From contig CAVTLC010000002.1 of NCBI GenBank assembly GCA_963735445.1, positions 35,891 through 99,890 of the forward strand: a stretch of 64,000 nt of DNA, given 5' to 3'. Positions 1 through 9,015 of this stretch are shown one piece after another. Made by a program: the position numbers and the translations under genes. Position 1 is the first letter of the stretch. Each line of letters opens with the position of its first letter. The notes under the pieces were generated by a model. That model searched no databases and was not told where the DNA came from. It worked only from the letters and a program-made list of their open reading frames with translations. Origin of the DNA: AP-15 sp963735445. GTDB lineage: Bacteria; Pseudomonadota; Alphaproteobacteria; ATCC43930; CGMCC-115725.

Positions 1-1039
1 GGGCAACCGTCAGCGCCCCTTCGTCGATATCAGTGGCGAACAGCTGAACTCGCGGCGGCGCTGGAAATTTTTCGAGATGCTCGCGCAGTAGGATCGCAAT
101 CGAGTAGGCCTCTTCACCGGTGGAACATCCGGCAACCCAGACCCGGACTTCTTCGTCGGCCCCTTTGTTTTCGAATAATTGCGGGATCACAGCTTCAAGC
201 GACTGATATGCCGCCGGATCACGAAAGAAGTCGGTTACGCCAATTAACAAGTCCCGAAATAACGCATTGATTTCCTCCGGCTGCTGTTCCAGGCGATCGG
301 CATATTCTTCGAGCTTTCTTGTCTGAACGACCTGCATCCGCCGCTGAACCCGGCGCTGAAAAGTGCGCTCCTTGTATTCCGTGAAATCGTGACCGGTCCG
401 GGTACGCAGCAATGTGTAGATACGGGTCAGCGCATCGCTCGGCTGCTCCGGATCAAAAGCGTTCCAATTCCGAACATAAGCGACGATCCGTTCGGGAATC
501 TCCTCGACCGGGAGTTCAAGATCGACAAATCCGGCGGCCACCGCACTCGACGGCATTTCGGCGAAGCGCGGTCGTGACGTGTTCGAACCCTGGGCGATTG
601 TCAGGCCGCCATTCTCTTTAATCGCCTTTAGGCCGATGCTGCCGTCGCTGCCGCTGCCCGACAGCACGACACCAATGGCGTGCTCTGCTTGGTCCTCGGC
701 CAGCGCATTAAAGAAAACGTCGATCGGCGCCCTCTCGTGATCGTTCAGACCGGTGCGGCGCAGCTGCAGCCGCCCATCATGGATCGTCAGGATCGCACCG
801 GGGGGCAGAACATAGACGTGTTCGGCTTCGACCATCCGCCCGTCCTGAGCGTCGACCACCGGCATCTTGGTCGCCCGGCCAAGGATCTCGGCCAGCATGC
901 TCTCCCGATCGGGCGCCAAATGGGTGACGACGACAAAGGCAAGGCCACTGTCGGCAGGAACGGATTTGAAAAACGCTTCGAGGGCCTCGACACCACCGGC
1001 CGAAGCCCCAATCCCGACAACGGGAAGATGGGCTGCCAT
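1..1039 (-). CDS. CheB-CheR fusion protein, 3' end beyond window
   Basis: Open frame from an ATG at 1039 leftwards to the window edge, about 346 codons. Residues 1-190 are a CheB methylesterase domain: GASAGG with Ser13, THLAP with His40, and SGSGSDG with Asp132 give the Ser-His-Asp triad. From about residue 215 a CheR methyltransferase follows, with an Arg-rich N-terminal helix (FQRRVQRRM) and the SAM-binding motif AGCSTGEEAYS near residue 310. In this family such fusions usually carry PAS and histidine-kinase domains further on, which lie outside the window. It probably adds and removes methyl groups on a receptor-like partner or acts as a sensor scaffold. It is divergent from a second CheB at 1198. 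Confidence 0.9.
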   Translation of the reverse strand, partial: MAAHLPVVGIGASAGGVEALEAFFKSVPADSGLAFVVVTHLAPDRESMLAEILGRATKMPVVDAQDGRMVEAEHVYVLPPGAILTIHDGRLQLRRTGLNDHERAPIDVFFNALAEDQAEHAIGVVLSGSGSDGSIGLKAIKENGGLTIAQGSNTSRPRFAEMPSSAVAAGFVDLELPVEEIPERIVAYVRNWNAFDPEQPSDALTRIYTLLRTRTGHDFTEYKERTFQRRVQRRMQVVQTRKLEEYADRLEQQPEEINALFRDLLIGVTDFFRDPAAYQSLEAVIPQLFENKGADEEVRVWVAGCSTGEEAYSIAILLREHLEKFPAPPRVQLFATDIDEGALTVA

Positions 1040-1138
1040 GCTTTATTCTACCGCTTGTTCTTATTCTTCTAACATCTGTTTCCGCCTTTCGTCACGAGAG
1101 CGGGTTAACTTTCAGGAATTCTTACGTCGATTTGACCC

Positions 1139-1163
1139 GGAACGAGCCGAGAGGCGCGTCGTT
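1139..1163 (+). promoter_or_regulatory. EcfG-type general stress promoter
   Basis: GGAAC at 1139-1143, 16 bases, then CGTT at 1160-1163. This matches the alphaproteobacterial sigma-EcfG consensus GGAAC-N16/17-CGTT exactly, and it ends 34 bases before the ATG of the downstream CheB gene. The match is seen in the sequence; the assignment to the general stress response is inferred. Confidence 0.6.
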
Positions 1164-1197
1164 GGCGAGTCAGTCGCTGTATGACGCCTGAGGATAG

Positions 1198-2169
1198 ATG
1201 CATCGGGATATTATCGCGATCGGAGGATCCGCCGGTAGCCTTGACATGCTGTTGTCAATCGTCGCGGCCTTCTCGGGCGATTTCAAAGGCAATATCTTTG
1301 TTGCGTTACACATCGGCAATCGCCGCAGCCAGCTCCCGGAGTTGCTCGCCCACGCCGGGAAACTGCCGGTCGACGCGCCGCGCGATCGGGAAACTATCGA
1401 GCCCGGTCGCATTTATGTAGCTCCGAGCGATCGCCATTTGCTGGTTGAGCGGCAGGTCGTGCGGGTCTCCCGCGGACCGCGCGAACATTTCACGCGGCCG
1501 GCGATCGACCCGCTGTTCCGCTCGGTCGCGGCGACTTATGGCGGGCGCGCCATTGGCGTCGTGTTGAGCGGCGGCGGTAGCGATGGCGCTTTCGGCCTCG
1601 ACTCGATCAAGCGCGCGGGCGGGCGGGCGGTCGTGCTGGACCCGCGCGATGCCATCGCCCCCGACATGCCGCTCGCGGCCGCCGAAATTGTCGAACCCGA
1701 TTACCTGGTCAGAGGCGTCGAGCTTCCCGGTTTGCTGGCGCGCTTGTCGGGCGAGGAAATCTCCGAGTCGGAACATATTTCGCCGAGCTCTCTGCCGGAG
1801 CCGCTCCAAAAGCCGGAGCGTCCGTCGGCGTTGACTTGCCCCGATTGCGGCGGCGCGTTGCGAAAGATCGGCGGTGGGTCAAATGCTCAGTTCCGCTGCC
1901 ATATCGGCCATATCTTTGGCGCTGGCGAGTTGCTGCCGGCTCAGGTCGAATTGCTCGAAAAGGCGCTCGATGTCGCGCAGCGGGTGCTCAGCGAACGGAT
2001 CGAGCTGTCGCGGCAGATGGCCGAAGGTTCCAGAGCGGCCGGCCGCACCCATGGCTTACGCTATTGGGAACGGGTGCGCGCCGAGGCCGAACAGCAGGTC
2101 GAAGCCATCCGTCGAGTCCTCCCCGATGCGGTCGAAGCGGAGGACGAGCCGCAGGAAGCAGCGGAGTAG
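1198..2169 (+). CDS. CheB-type methylesterase with C-terminal zinc-ribbon-like tail
   Basis: 323 residues. The first 190 form a CheB methylesterase domain: GGSAGS with Ser11, ALHIG with His38 and SGGGSDG carrying the Asp. There is no N-terminal receiver domain, so it is not controlled by CheA phosphorylation in the usual way. After a Pro/Ser linker the C-terminal third has CPDCGG and, 19 residues on, RCHIGH, a C-x2-C...C-x2-H arrangement like a small zinc ribbon, then a helical tail. The start is supported by GAGGATAG just upstream. The EcfG-like promoter in front suggests expression under stress. The target is unknown; a partner receptor or the neighbouring CheB-CheR protein are possible. 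Confidence 0.85.
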   Translation: MHRDIIAIGGSAGSLDMLLSIVAAFSGDFKGNIFVALHIGNRRSQLPELLAHAGKLPVDAPRDRETIEPGRIYVAPSDRHLLVERQVVRVSRGPREHFTRPAIDPLFRSVAATYGGRAIGVVLSGGGSDGAFGLDSIKRAGGRAVVLDPRDAIAPDMPLAAAEIVEPDYLVRGVELPGLLARLSGEEISESEHISPSSLPEPLQKPERPSALTCPDCGGALRKIGGGSNAQFRCHIGHIFGAGELLPAQVELLEKALDVAQRVLSERIELSRQMAEGSRAAGRTHGLRYWERVRAEAEQQVEAIRRVLPDAVEAEDEPQEAAE

Positions 2170-2202
2170 GCTGTCGGAAGCCTGCCAAACCAGCATTTGA
2201 GC

Positions 2203-3507
2203 TCAAGAACCGAGATCACGGAAACTTCGCGGCGCCGGACTGACGACGATATTGCCTTGCGGCTCGACCTCGAGCACGGCCAGACCGCGCTGCACCAAAC
2301 CGTCGGACGTAAAGCGGAACAACCCGTCGACGCCGCTGAACCCGTTGGGGTTCTGGATTGCCTCGATTGAGAATGGTGGACCGCTCTTGCCGCTCGCCAG
2401 TGCGCCGGCGAGGGCGGCGGCGTCATAGCCGAGCGAGGCAAGCCGCGGCGGGTCACGGCCATAGGTCGCGTGAAAATGCTGAGCGAAATCGCGTCGGGCA
2501 TCGGGCGGTGACGCAGCGAACCAGCCGCCGTCGAGGCTCCGCTCGCTGCCGATATCAGGCACATCCCACAAGCCTGACCCGAGGAGCCGGGTCGCCTTGT
2601 TGTCGAGCCCGGCGGCGGCCAATTTGCGCGCAATCGCTTTCAGCTGCTCGCCGCCTTCGGGGAGCAACAGCGCATCGAAACTCGGCACCGCCGGCGGCGG
2701 GGGAACGGCTGGCGGTGGGGGAACGGCTGGCGCTGGAGCATCGGGAGGGCCCGCGGCGGATGCGGCCGCGGGGGCCGGCCCGGCCGGCAACAAGACGGCA
2801 ATGGCGGTTGATGGATCGCCGGCGCTGGGATCGAAAAACACGGTTTTGGTCACCGTCGCCCCGCTCGAGGCGGCGGTCTCGCGCAGCGCATCGGCCATCA
2901 GATGCCCGTAAGGGCTGTCCGGCGCCAGGGTAGCAAAACGAGCAATCCCGCGCTGGCGGGCATAGGTGACCTCGCGCACCACCTCCTGGCGCGGCAGAAA
3001 CCCCATCAGATAGATTCCATCGCCGGCGAGGTTGGTCACGGTCGAAAAGGCGATGACGTTTATGTGGGCGTCGCGCGCGATCGGCGTGACGGCTTCGACC
3101 TCGGCGGCGAGCAACGGTCCGAGGATCAGCTTGACCCCGGAATCGACCGCCGAGTGCGCCGCCGCGGCCGCTCCCGCCGGCGTCCCCTTGGTATCGCGCG
3201 GCACCAAAGTCAGCTGGTCGCCGCCGGTCTCGAACAACGCCATTTGCGCGGCATCGAGAATGGCACTGCCGAGGCCGGCATTGGGACCCGAGAGCGGCAC
3301 CAGCAGCGCGATCTTGGCCGGTCCCGACGGCGCGACGGCGGTCGGCGGCGCCGGCGCGGCAACTGGTGGAGGCGGCGGGCCATAGGGTGGTTGCGGGGTG
3401 GCCAGCGGCGCCGGTACGATCGGCGCGGGCATACAGGCGGCGAGCGCCGCCAGCCCGGTGAAGGCGGCCACTAATGAGGCGAAGCGGGGGAAACACCAGC
3501 GCGGCAA
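2203..3507 (-). CDS. Penicillin-binding protein activator (LpoA/YraM-like lipoprotein)
   Basis: 434 residues. The N-terminus is a lipoprotein signal ending in LAACM (lipobox Cys near residue 25), followed by a Pro/Ala-rich linker. From about residue 60 comes a periplasmic-binding-protein type I fold of the branched-chain amino-acid receptor type (KIALLVPLSGPNAGLG). A Pro-Ala repeat insert around residues 245-275 interrupts it. In this family the protein sits in the outer membrane and stimulates peptidoglycan synthases. It is divergent from rsmI with a 34-base overlap of the annotated starts, the usual alphaproteobacterial arrangement. The binding fold alone would also fit an ABC receptor, but the neighbours favour the activator. 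Confidence 0.85.
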   Translation of the reverse strand: MPRWCFPRFASLVAAFTGLAALAACMPAPIVPAPLATPQPPYGPPPPPVAAPAPPTAVAPSGPAKIALLVPLSGPNAGLGSAILDAAQMALFETGGDQLTLVPRDTKGTPAGAAAAAHSAVDSGVKLILGPLLAAEVEAVTPIARDAHINVIAFSTVTNLAGDGIYLMGFLPRQEVVREVTYARQRGIARFATLAPDSPYGHLMADALRETAASSGATVTKTVFFDPSAGDPSTAIAVLLPAGPAPAAASAAGPPDAPAPAVPPPPAVPPPPAVPSFDALLLPEGGEQLKAIARKLAAAGLDNKATRLLGSGLWDVPDIGSERSLDGGWFAASPPDARRDFAQHFHATYGRDPPRLASLGYDAAALAGALASGKSGPPFSIEAIQNPNGFSGVDGLFRFTSDGLVQRGLAVLEVEPQGNIVVSPAPRSFRDLGS

Positions 3508-4442
3508 CGATGACCTCGAGCGCGAGCAGAAAGGCGGGCGAGCCTAATGGTGCCGCCGATGCGAGTAAACCCGAGCCGGACGCGCTGCCGATTCCAACTG
3601 GCCTCCCGGCGCCCGGCCTGCATTTGGTGGCGACCCCGATCGGGAATCTCTCCGACATCAGCCTGCGCGCCTTGGCGGTGCTGCGCGGCGCCGACCGGAT
3701 TTATTGCGAAGACACCCGGGTCACCGGCAAGCTGCTCGCCCGTTTCGGTATCAAAGCGCGGCTTGACCCCTATCACGACCATAATGCCGAGGCGGTAAGG
3801 CCGAAGATCATCGCAGCATTGCGGGACGGCGCGCGGGTGGCATTGGTCAGCGACGCCGGGACGCCGCTTGTCTCCGACCCCGGCTACAAGCTGGTCTGCG
3901 CGGCGATCGCCGAGCAGCTGCCGGTGACCGCAACCCCGGGCCCTTCCGCGCTGCTGACCGCGTTGGTGTTGTCCGGGCTGCCACCCGCCCCGTTTCTGTT
4001 CGCCGGCTTTCTGCCGCGCCAGCAGACGGCGCGGCGGCAGGCGCTCGCCGGCTGGGTGTCGCTCGATGCCACCCTGATCTTTTACGAGGCGGCGCCGCGG
4101 CTCGCTGCCACCCTCGCCGACATGGCCGAAATTCTCGGGCCGCGCCCGGCCTCGGTCGCCCGCGAGCTGACCAAATTGCACGAGGAGATCAGGCGTGGCG
4201 CGCTCGCCGAATTGGCCGAGCACTATCGCGAGACTGGCGCGCCGCGCGGCGAGATTGTGATCGTCGTCGGCCCGCCCGAGCCACCCGCGTTGCTCGACGA
4301 GCACGAAATCGACGACCGGCTGCGAATAGCGGTCGCCAAACTCGGCGTGCGCGATGCGTCGGCTAGGCTCGCCGCCGAGACCGGCCTGCCGCGCAGCCAG
4401 CTATACCGCCGCGCGCTGGCGTTGCGCGAGGAAGAGGGATGA
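3474..4442 (+). CDS. rsmI: 16S rRNA (cytidine(1402)-2'-O)-methyltransferase
   Basis: 322 residues of the tetrapyrrole-methylase fold. ATPIGNLSDISLRAL near residues 53-67 is the family signature, followed by CEDTR, SDAGTPLVSDPG and TPGPSALLTAL. RsmI uses SAM to methylate the 2'-OH of C1402 in 16S rRNA, near the ribosomal P site. The first 45 residues are not conserved, and ATG 3510 would avoid the overlap with the divergent gene, so the exact start is open. The stop overlaps the yraN start by four bases (ATGA), which indicates translational coupling. Confidence 0.93.
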   Translation: MRRSGGNTSAATMTSSASRKAGEPNGAADASKPEPDALPIPTGLPAPGLHLVATPIGNLSDISLRALAVLRGADRIYCEDTRVTGKLLARFGIKARLDPYHDHNAEAVRPKIIAALRDGARVALVSDAGTPLVSDPGYKLVCAAIAEQLPVTATPGPSALLTALVLSGLPPAPFLFAGFLPRQQTARRQALAGWVSLDATLIFYEAAPRLAATLADMAEILGPRPASVARELTKLHEEIRRGALAELAEHYRETGAPRGEIVIVVGPPEPPALLDEHEIDDRLRIAVAKLGVRDASARLAAETGLPRSQLYRRALALREEEG

Positions 4443-4843
4443 GGCACACCCGGCCACATCCCGCCATCAGACGGCGCCCCTCTCCCCGGCGGCAGCGTGC
4501 CGAGCGCCGCGGGCGGCTCGGGGAGTGGCTGTGCCTGTGGCATTTGCGGTTGCGCGGCTGGCGGATCGTCGCGCGCGGCTGGCGCTGTCCGGCCGGCGAA
4601 ATCGATATCGTGGCCCGCCGCGGCAAGGTATTGGCGATTGTCGAGGTCAAGTCGCGTGACAAACTCGCGGCGGCAGCAAATGCAGTGACACCGCGCCAGC
4701 GTCGACGGATCGGCCGAGCCGCCGAAGCGCTGATCATGTCGCGTCCGGATTTCGCCGGGCTCGATGTGCGATTCGACGTGATGCTGGTCGCGCCCCGCCG
4801 GTTGCCGCGGCATTGGCCCGACGCCTGGCGCACCGACAGCTAG
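4439..4843 (+). CDS. yraN: YraN family (UPF0102) nuclease-fold protein
   Basis: 134 residues with a basic Arg-rich start. GEIDIVARRG followed by VEVKSR is the core of a PD-(D/E)xK nuclease-like fold, and RRGRLGEW upstream is the usual family lead-in. The gene starts within the rsmI stop codon. The family occurs next to rsmI across proteobacteria; its role is not settled and is thought to lie in nucleic-acid processing. Confidence 0.88.
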   Translation: MRHTRPHPAIRRRPSPRRQRAERRGRLGEWLCLWHLRLRGWRIVARGWRCPAGEIDIVARRGKVLAIVEVKSRDKLAAAANAVTPRQRRRIGRAAEALIMSRPDFAGLDVRFDVMLVAPRRLPRHWPDAWRTDS

Positions 4844-5037
4844 CGAGGAATTTACACAATCCGTCCCGCGCTTTGTCTAACATCCTGAAAATAACAAGAA
4901 TTTTGGGACTTACTCGGCAGTTATCCAGGTTTCTCAGCCGTTCGTCTTGCCGGCCATAAAAGGTCACAAGACTGGCCTTGGAAATAGCGCCGCTCAGGCC
5001 GGAAACTGGCCGGGACATCTCAGCTGGGGGGCAGTCG

Positions 5038-5796
5038 GTGTCGTTTTTGCGGGTTACGCTTTGGCTGGCGCTAGGGCTCGGCGTTTGTACTGGCCTCACC
5101 GGCTGCCCATTGGCGATTGTCGGCGGGATCGCCGCGGCTGGTGGCGCCGGGTATGAGGCGAACCAAGAACGCGGGGTCAAGGGCACGTACAACGACTTTG
5201 CGATCAAGACAAACATTCAAAACGCGTGGGGCAAAGCGGATCTCAATCTCGCCCCGACAATCGACGTCACGGTTTATGAAGGCCGCGTGTTGTTGACCGG
5301 CACCGCGGCCAATCCGGAACGCAAAGCCGAGGCGGCGCAACTTGCGCGGAGCATCCAAGGGGTGCGCGCGGTCTATAACGAGATTGAGGTGACGCCCAAT
5401 GAATCGGTGTGGGATTCGACAAAGGACGCGTGGATCACGTCCGAGGTTCGATCACGGCTAGTGTTTAGCAACGTCCGCTCGGTGAATTACAACATCGAGA
5501 CCGCGGAAGGCTCGGTCTACCTGATCGGGTCGGCGCGCACGGAAGCCGAACTCCACCACGCGACCGATCTTGCGCGCAATGTTCCGGGTGTCAAACGCGT
5601 CGTCTCGTATGTCGAAGTCCGCCCAGGCGAGCCGCCCGGCGCTCAATTGGCCGGGCCACCCCCGGCGTCGGGGCCGGCGGGATATTCGGCAGCTCCAGCG
5701 GGGCCACCGGGCTATTCGGCGGGCTCGGCCGAACCGCCGGCGGGCGCCGCACCCAGCGCCGCGCCGACGACACCGGTCGAAGTGCAAAAACTTTGA
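5038..5796 (+). CDS. BON-domain outer-membrane lipoprotein (DolP/OsmY-like)
   Basis: About 252 residues from a GTG at 5038, six bases after a GGGGGG ribosome-binding stretch; an in-frame ATG at 4978 would add 20 unlikely residues. The N-terminus is hydrophobic and ends in LTGC, a lipobox. Two BON domains follow (TVYEGRVLLTGTA and VYLIGSARTEAE regions), then a Pro/Gly/Ala/Ser-rich tail with PAGYSAAPAGPPGYS repeats. BON lipoproteins bind phospholipid and support outer-membrane integrity. Its place after yraN matches the gammaproteobacterial yraM-yraN-yraP order, which favours a DolP role. Confidence 0.85.
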   Translation: MSFLRVTLWLALGLGVCTGLTGCPLAIVGGIAAAGGAGYEANQERGVKGTYNDFAIKTNIQNAWGKADLNLAPTIDVTVYEGRVLLTGTAANPERKAEAAQLARSIQGVRAVYNEIEVTPNESVWDSTKDAWITSEVRSRLVFSNVRSVNYNIETAEGSVYLIGSARTEAELHHATDLARNVPGVKRVVSYVEVRPGEPPGAQLAGPPPASGPAGYSAAPAGPPGYSAGSAEPPAGAAPSAAPTTPVEVQKL

Positions 5797-5805
5797 GGCG
5801 TCCGC

Positions 5806-6948
5806 CTAGCCGCGGTTAAAGGCCGGCATCACATCGCGCGCGAACCAGCGCAGCTGATCTTTGAACTCGTCGGGCGGCAGCCCTTCGGCCCAATGGATCA
5901 TGAAATCCTCGAGACCGGGGTATTTGGCCTCGATCGACTTGATCCCGTCGATGACTTCTTGCGGCGAGCCGCAGAACCATGCCTTTTGCGCGACGCCATC
6001 GGACAGTGAGGGGACCCGCGCCGGTGCGCCGGGGGTGCCCCAAGTACGGCCCTGCTCGTCCGCATAGCGCACGAAACCGAACGGCGCGAACCATTTGTAG
6101 CGCTCGTCATGCGACGGCTCGACCCGCCGCATCGCCTCCTCGCGGCTGTCGGCGAGATAGAGCCCGGCGCCCCAGATCATGTTCTGGCCGAGTTTGACGT
6201 CCTGGCCGTGGCGCAGGCAGGCCTCGTGGTACGCGCGCACGACATCGTCGAGGATCTTTTCGCCGTTCAAGGTCACCATCGCCTTGATGCCGTATTGCGC
6301 CATCATGTCGATGGTCCTGCCGCTGGCGATCGGCATCCAGATTTCGACGGGCAGGTACTTTGGTCGCGGCACCATCGTGATTTCTTCGAGTTGATAACCA
6401 CGATAGGGGACCCTCGGCGGGCATTCGAAATACTTGCCCTTGTGCCGGAACAACTCCTCGTTGAAGCATTTCAGCAACAGCTGCAATCCTTCTTCGAAGA
6501 TCTCGCGGTTGGCGTCGGTGTCGAGCAATGGCGCGCCAAAAGTCTCGACCTCGCGGGTGTGATAGCCACGGCCGACGCCCATGATCACCCGGCCATCGGT
6601 GACGATGTCGGCCATCGCATAGTCTTCGGCGAGCCGGATCGGGTGCCACATCGGGAGGATGTTGAAGCCGCAACCGAATTTCAGCCGCTTAGTCTGGGTT
6701 GCGAGCCACAACCCGAACTGAATCAGATTGGGTAAGCACTCGTAGCCTTCGTGCTGGAAATGGTGCTCGGCGGTCCACAGCGCGTAATAGCCTTCTTCGT
6801 CCATGACCCGCGCCACGTCGAGCGCCGTCGCGAAAACCTCGGACAGGCGCTCGTTCGAATAGCGGCGATCGTTCGCCGGCGTGCCGTTGAGCCCGATATT
6901 GTCGAGCTCGATTTGCCCGACATAGAGCGCGTGAAACCGTTTGATCAT
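5806..6948 (-). CDS. LLM-class flavin-dependent monooxygenase
   Basis: 380 residues of the bacterial luciferase-like TIM barrel. Features are WTAEHHFQHEG near residue 60, the region FGCGFNILPMWHPIRLAEDYAMAD, and GVGRGYHTREVETFG, all typical of FMN-dependent LLM oxidases. It probably hydroxylates or cleaves a small organic substrate with reduced FMN from a partner reductase. The substrate cannot be told. It ends 10 bases from the convergent BON gene and lies downstream of the DUF3500 gene on the same strand with a 49-base gap, so the two may be cotranscribed. Confidence 0.88.
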   Translation of the reverse strand: MIKRFHALYVGQIELDNIGLNGTPANDRRYSNERLSEVFATALDVARVMDEEGYYALWTAEHHFQHEGYECLPNLIQFGLWLATQTKRLKFGCGFNILPMWHPIRLAEDYAMADIVTDGRVIMGVGRGYHTREVETFGAPLLDTDANREIFEEGLQLLLKCFNEELFRHKGKYFECPPRVPYRGYQLEEITMVPRPKYLPVEIWMPIASGRTIDMMAQYGIKAMVTLNGEKILDDVVRAYHEACLRHGQDVKLGQNMIWGAGLYLADSREEAMRRVEPSHDERYKWFAPFGFVRYADEQGRTWGTPGAPARVPSLSDGVAQKAWFCGSPQEVIDGIKSIEAKYPGLEDFMIHWAEGLPPDEFKDQLRWFARDVMPAFNRG

Positions 6949-6997
6949 GGGGTCGTCCTACCTCCGTTTCGAACCGCGATTTCGTAAGGCTAGACCG

Positions 6998-8089
6998 TCA
7001 TCGTTGCGAGTGGTCGTGCTGCGCGTAATGCTGGCGCAGCAAATCCTTGCCGTAATCGTTGCCGTTGGGTGTGCGCACCACCGTGTGGATATGGTCGCGT
7101 GACGGCGTGTCGTTGTCATACATGATGCCCGATTGGTGATCGAATTCGACCAGGATCACCGGGCTCAGGACACGATAGTAGAACGGGCTCGCATCGTCGA
7201 ACGCGCCGATCCACGCGAAACACGTCTGCTCGAGATGGCGTTTCACCTCGGCCCAGCGGATTTCGGCGTGCCCCGGGCGGATGCGGCCGGTATAGGTCGC
7301 GAGCAGCGCTTCGAGCCGGTCGCGGCCCTCGGGCGGCAGATCGCCATAGCGGATCCCGCTGGCATCGATCCGCCGGTTGTCGTTGAACGCGGCCGTCAGC
7401 AGTTCCGAGGGTAGATCGGCGCCGATCGTCGCCTGCTGCCGTTCCTCGGCCGACAGCGAGCGCATCAGCGCATACCCGCGCTCCTCCTCGGCGGCGAAGA
7501 CGCGGGTTCCCTGATATTTACCGAAGCGCGCCAGGACCGGCTCCGAGCCCATAAAAGAGGGCGTCAGCACCAGCTGATCGCCGAGAACAAAGCAGTTGAG
7601 GTTCAAGTGATGCCCGTCGATCTGCCAGCCCCAAGGCTCGCTCGGCGACGGCGCGCCGAACAAGCTGACCCAATACAGCCACTCGCCGTATTCCTCAGCC
7701 TTGCCGGTGATTTCGAGGGCGTGTTGATTGAGCCGCATGACGTCGCGGGCGGTCTGATAGCCGGCAGCGCTCAGGCTCGCCCGCATCAGCGCGAGCGCGG
7801 CCTTGCGCTGGTCATGGCCGAGATCGGCGAGGCAGACGCCGTGACGCATCAGCCACGGATGGATGTTCGACCATTTCCGCCAGGCCTCGTCCCCGACGAT
7901 GAAGCTCGCCGCGCTCCGCTGCTCTGGGCTCAGCGCGACGAGAAACGAACGCGCCGCCTCCACCACCGGGGCGGTCGAGATGCCGGTTTGCCCGAGCCGG
8001 AACAGCCCCGGCACGACCTCGCCGCCGATGGCCACCCCGCGAAACGGCTCGGCAAGCCCGCTATGAGCCCGATCGAGCATCGGCCGCAT
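6998..8089 (-). CDS. DUF3500 family protein
   Basis: 363 residues from ATG 8089. The frame is open upstream to 8461, but that part overlaps the next gene and looks non-coding. DUF3500 hallmarks are VPGLFRLGQTGISTAPVVEAA at the start, GEWLYWVSLFG, GWQIDGHHLNLNCF, and a His-rich end with RDHIHTV and QHYAQHDHSQ. The conserved His residues suggest a metal site. The family has no firm biochemical role. It is placed between an LLM monooxygenase and a flavin-binding PPOX protein, so an oxidative catabolic role is plausible but inferred. Confidence 0.85.
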   Translation of the reverse strand: MRPMLDRAHSGLAEPFRGVAIGGEVVPGLFRLGQTGISTAPVVEAARSFLVALSPEQRSAASFIVGDEAWRKWSNIHPWLMRHGVCLADLGHDQRKAALALMRASLSAAGYQTARDVMRLNQHALEITGKAEEYGEWLYWVSLFGAPSPSEPWGWQIDGHHLNLNCFVLGDQLVLTPSFMGSEPVLARFGKYQGTRVFAAEEERGYALMRSLSAEERQQATIGADLPSELLTAAFNDNRRIDASGIRYGDLPPEGRDRLEALLATYTGRIRPGHAEIRWAEVKRHLEQTCFAWIGAFDDASPFYYRVLSPVILVEFDHQSGIMYDNDTPSRDHIHTVVRTPNGNDYGKDLLRQHYAQHDHSQR

Positions 8090-8252
8090 GCGCGGCGGCA
8101 GCTCGAAAGGGCCGGATCGCCGGCGTCGGCGGCCGCTCCCGCAAGCCGAAATGCGCGGATTCTCCTGCCATGCTCGGATCTCCTGACGATCGCCCAACCG
8201 GAGTTGGAGATAGGTCTTGGCCCGACCTTGTTTCAACAAAAACAGCGGCGCA

Positions 8253-8723
8253 TCAATAGCGCCCGCCGAGTTTGCTGTGGTCCCAGCTGGCGATTTTCTC
8301 CGGGGTAATTTTGAGGACGACGCGCTTGGGGGCGCTGTCGAGTGATCCGCGCCGGCCGCTTTCGGCGCTGCTGCGGCGGTGGTCCATGACCCGGCGCACG
8401 GTCTCGACATCCTCAATGATTTCGCAGGTGCCGCGCACCATGACGCCGCGCAATTCGGCATAGCTGGCGCCGGTCTCGACCATCAGCCCAACCTTTGGGT
8501 CGCGGCGGATGTTCAAGACCTTTTGCGCCTTGGCGTAGGAGGTCATCCAAAAGGCGCCGTCTTCGACGTAAAACCCCATCGCCACGACATGCGGAAAGCC
8601 GTCCTTGTCGATCGTGGCGAGGGCGCATTTCGGGTTGTCGCGCAAAAACGCCGCCTGTTCCTCCGGGGTCAGCCGGATCTGGCGACGACGATTGACCGCG
8701 GTCCCGCTTTCGCTCCCGGGCAT
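8253..8723 (-). CDS. Pyridoxamine 5'-phosphate oxidase-fold (PPOX) flavoprotein
   Basis: 156 residues from ATG 8723; a longer frame to 8819 has an unlikely Arg/Cys-rich extension. LTPEEQAAFLRDNPKCALATIDKDG is the split-barrel start, VVAMGFYVEDGAFWM the flavin-binding sheet, and RGTCEIIED the second strand pair. Such proteins bind FMN, F420 or heme; the substrate is unknown. It is upstream of the DUF3500 and LLM genes on the same strand. The LLM enzyme needs reduced flavin, so this could be its partner, though that is only a guess from position. Confidence 0.8.
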   Translation of the reverse strand: MPGSESGTAVNRRRQIRLTPEEQAAFLRDNPKCALATIDKDGFPHVVAMGFYVEDGAFWMTSYAKAQKVLNIRRDPKVGLMVETGASYAELRGVMVRGTCEIIEDVETVRRVMDHRRSSAESGRRGSLDSAPKRVVLKITPEKIASWDHSKLGGRY

Positions 8724-9015
8724 GTCAACCCGCCGCCAGAATTGGCGTCTGCGCCGACAGCACCGGGTTATCGGTATCGGTAATCGGCAACATCGCGCCT
8801 CCTCGCCCGCCGTTCCCACGGTATGGGGCGACTGTCCGATCGCTGCGTGATCGAGTCAAGCCGAGGTCGGATAGCATGCGCATCCGCCGTGATACGGGTT
8901 CGCCCGCCCACCGCATCTCGCGGCCGTTTATCGAGATCTGCCGGCCTGTTTCCCGGCTCCGATGCATGATAATGAAGCCTCGGCTCGTCACGCCGGCAAG
9001 CACAGGAGGAAGTAA

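Noticed and set aside
6109..6735. 208-codon plus-strand frame opposite the LLM monooxygenase
   Set aside because: Antisense shadow; composition follows the real gene.
8090..8461. N-terminal extension of the DUF3500 frame
   Set aside because: It overlaps the PPOX gene in another frame and has no conserved sequence; start placed at 8089.
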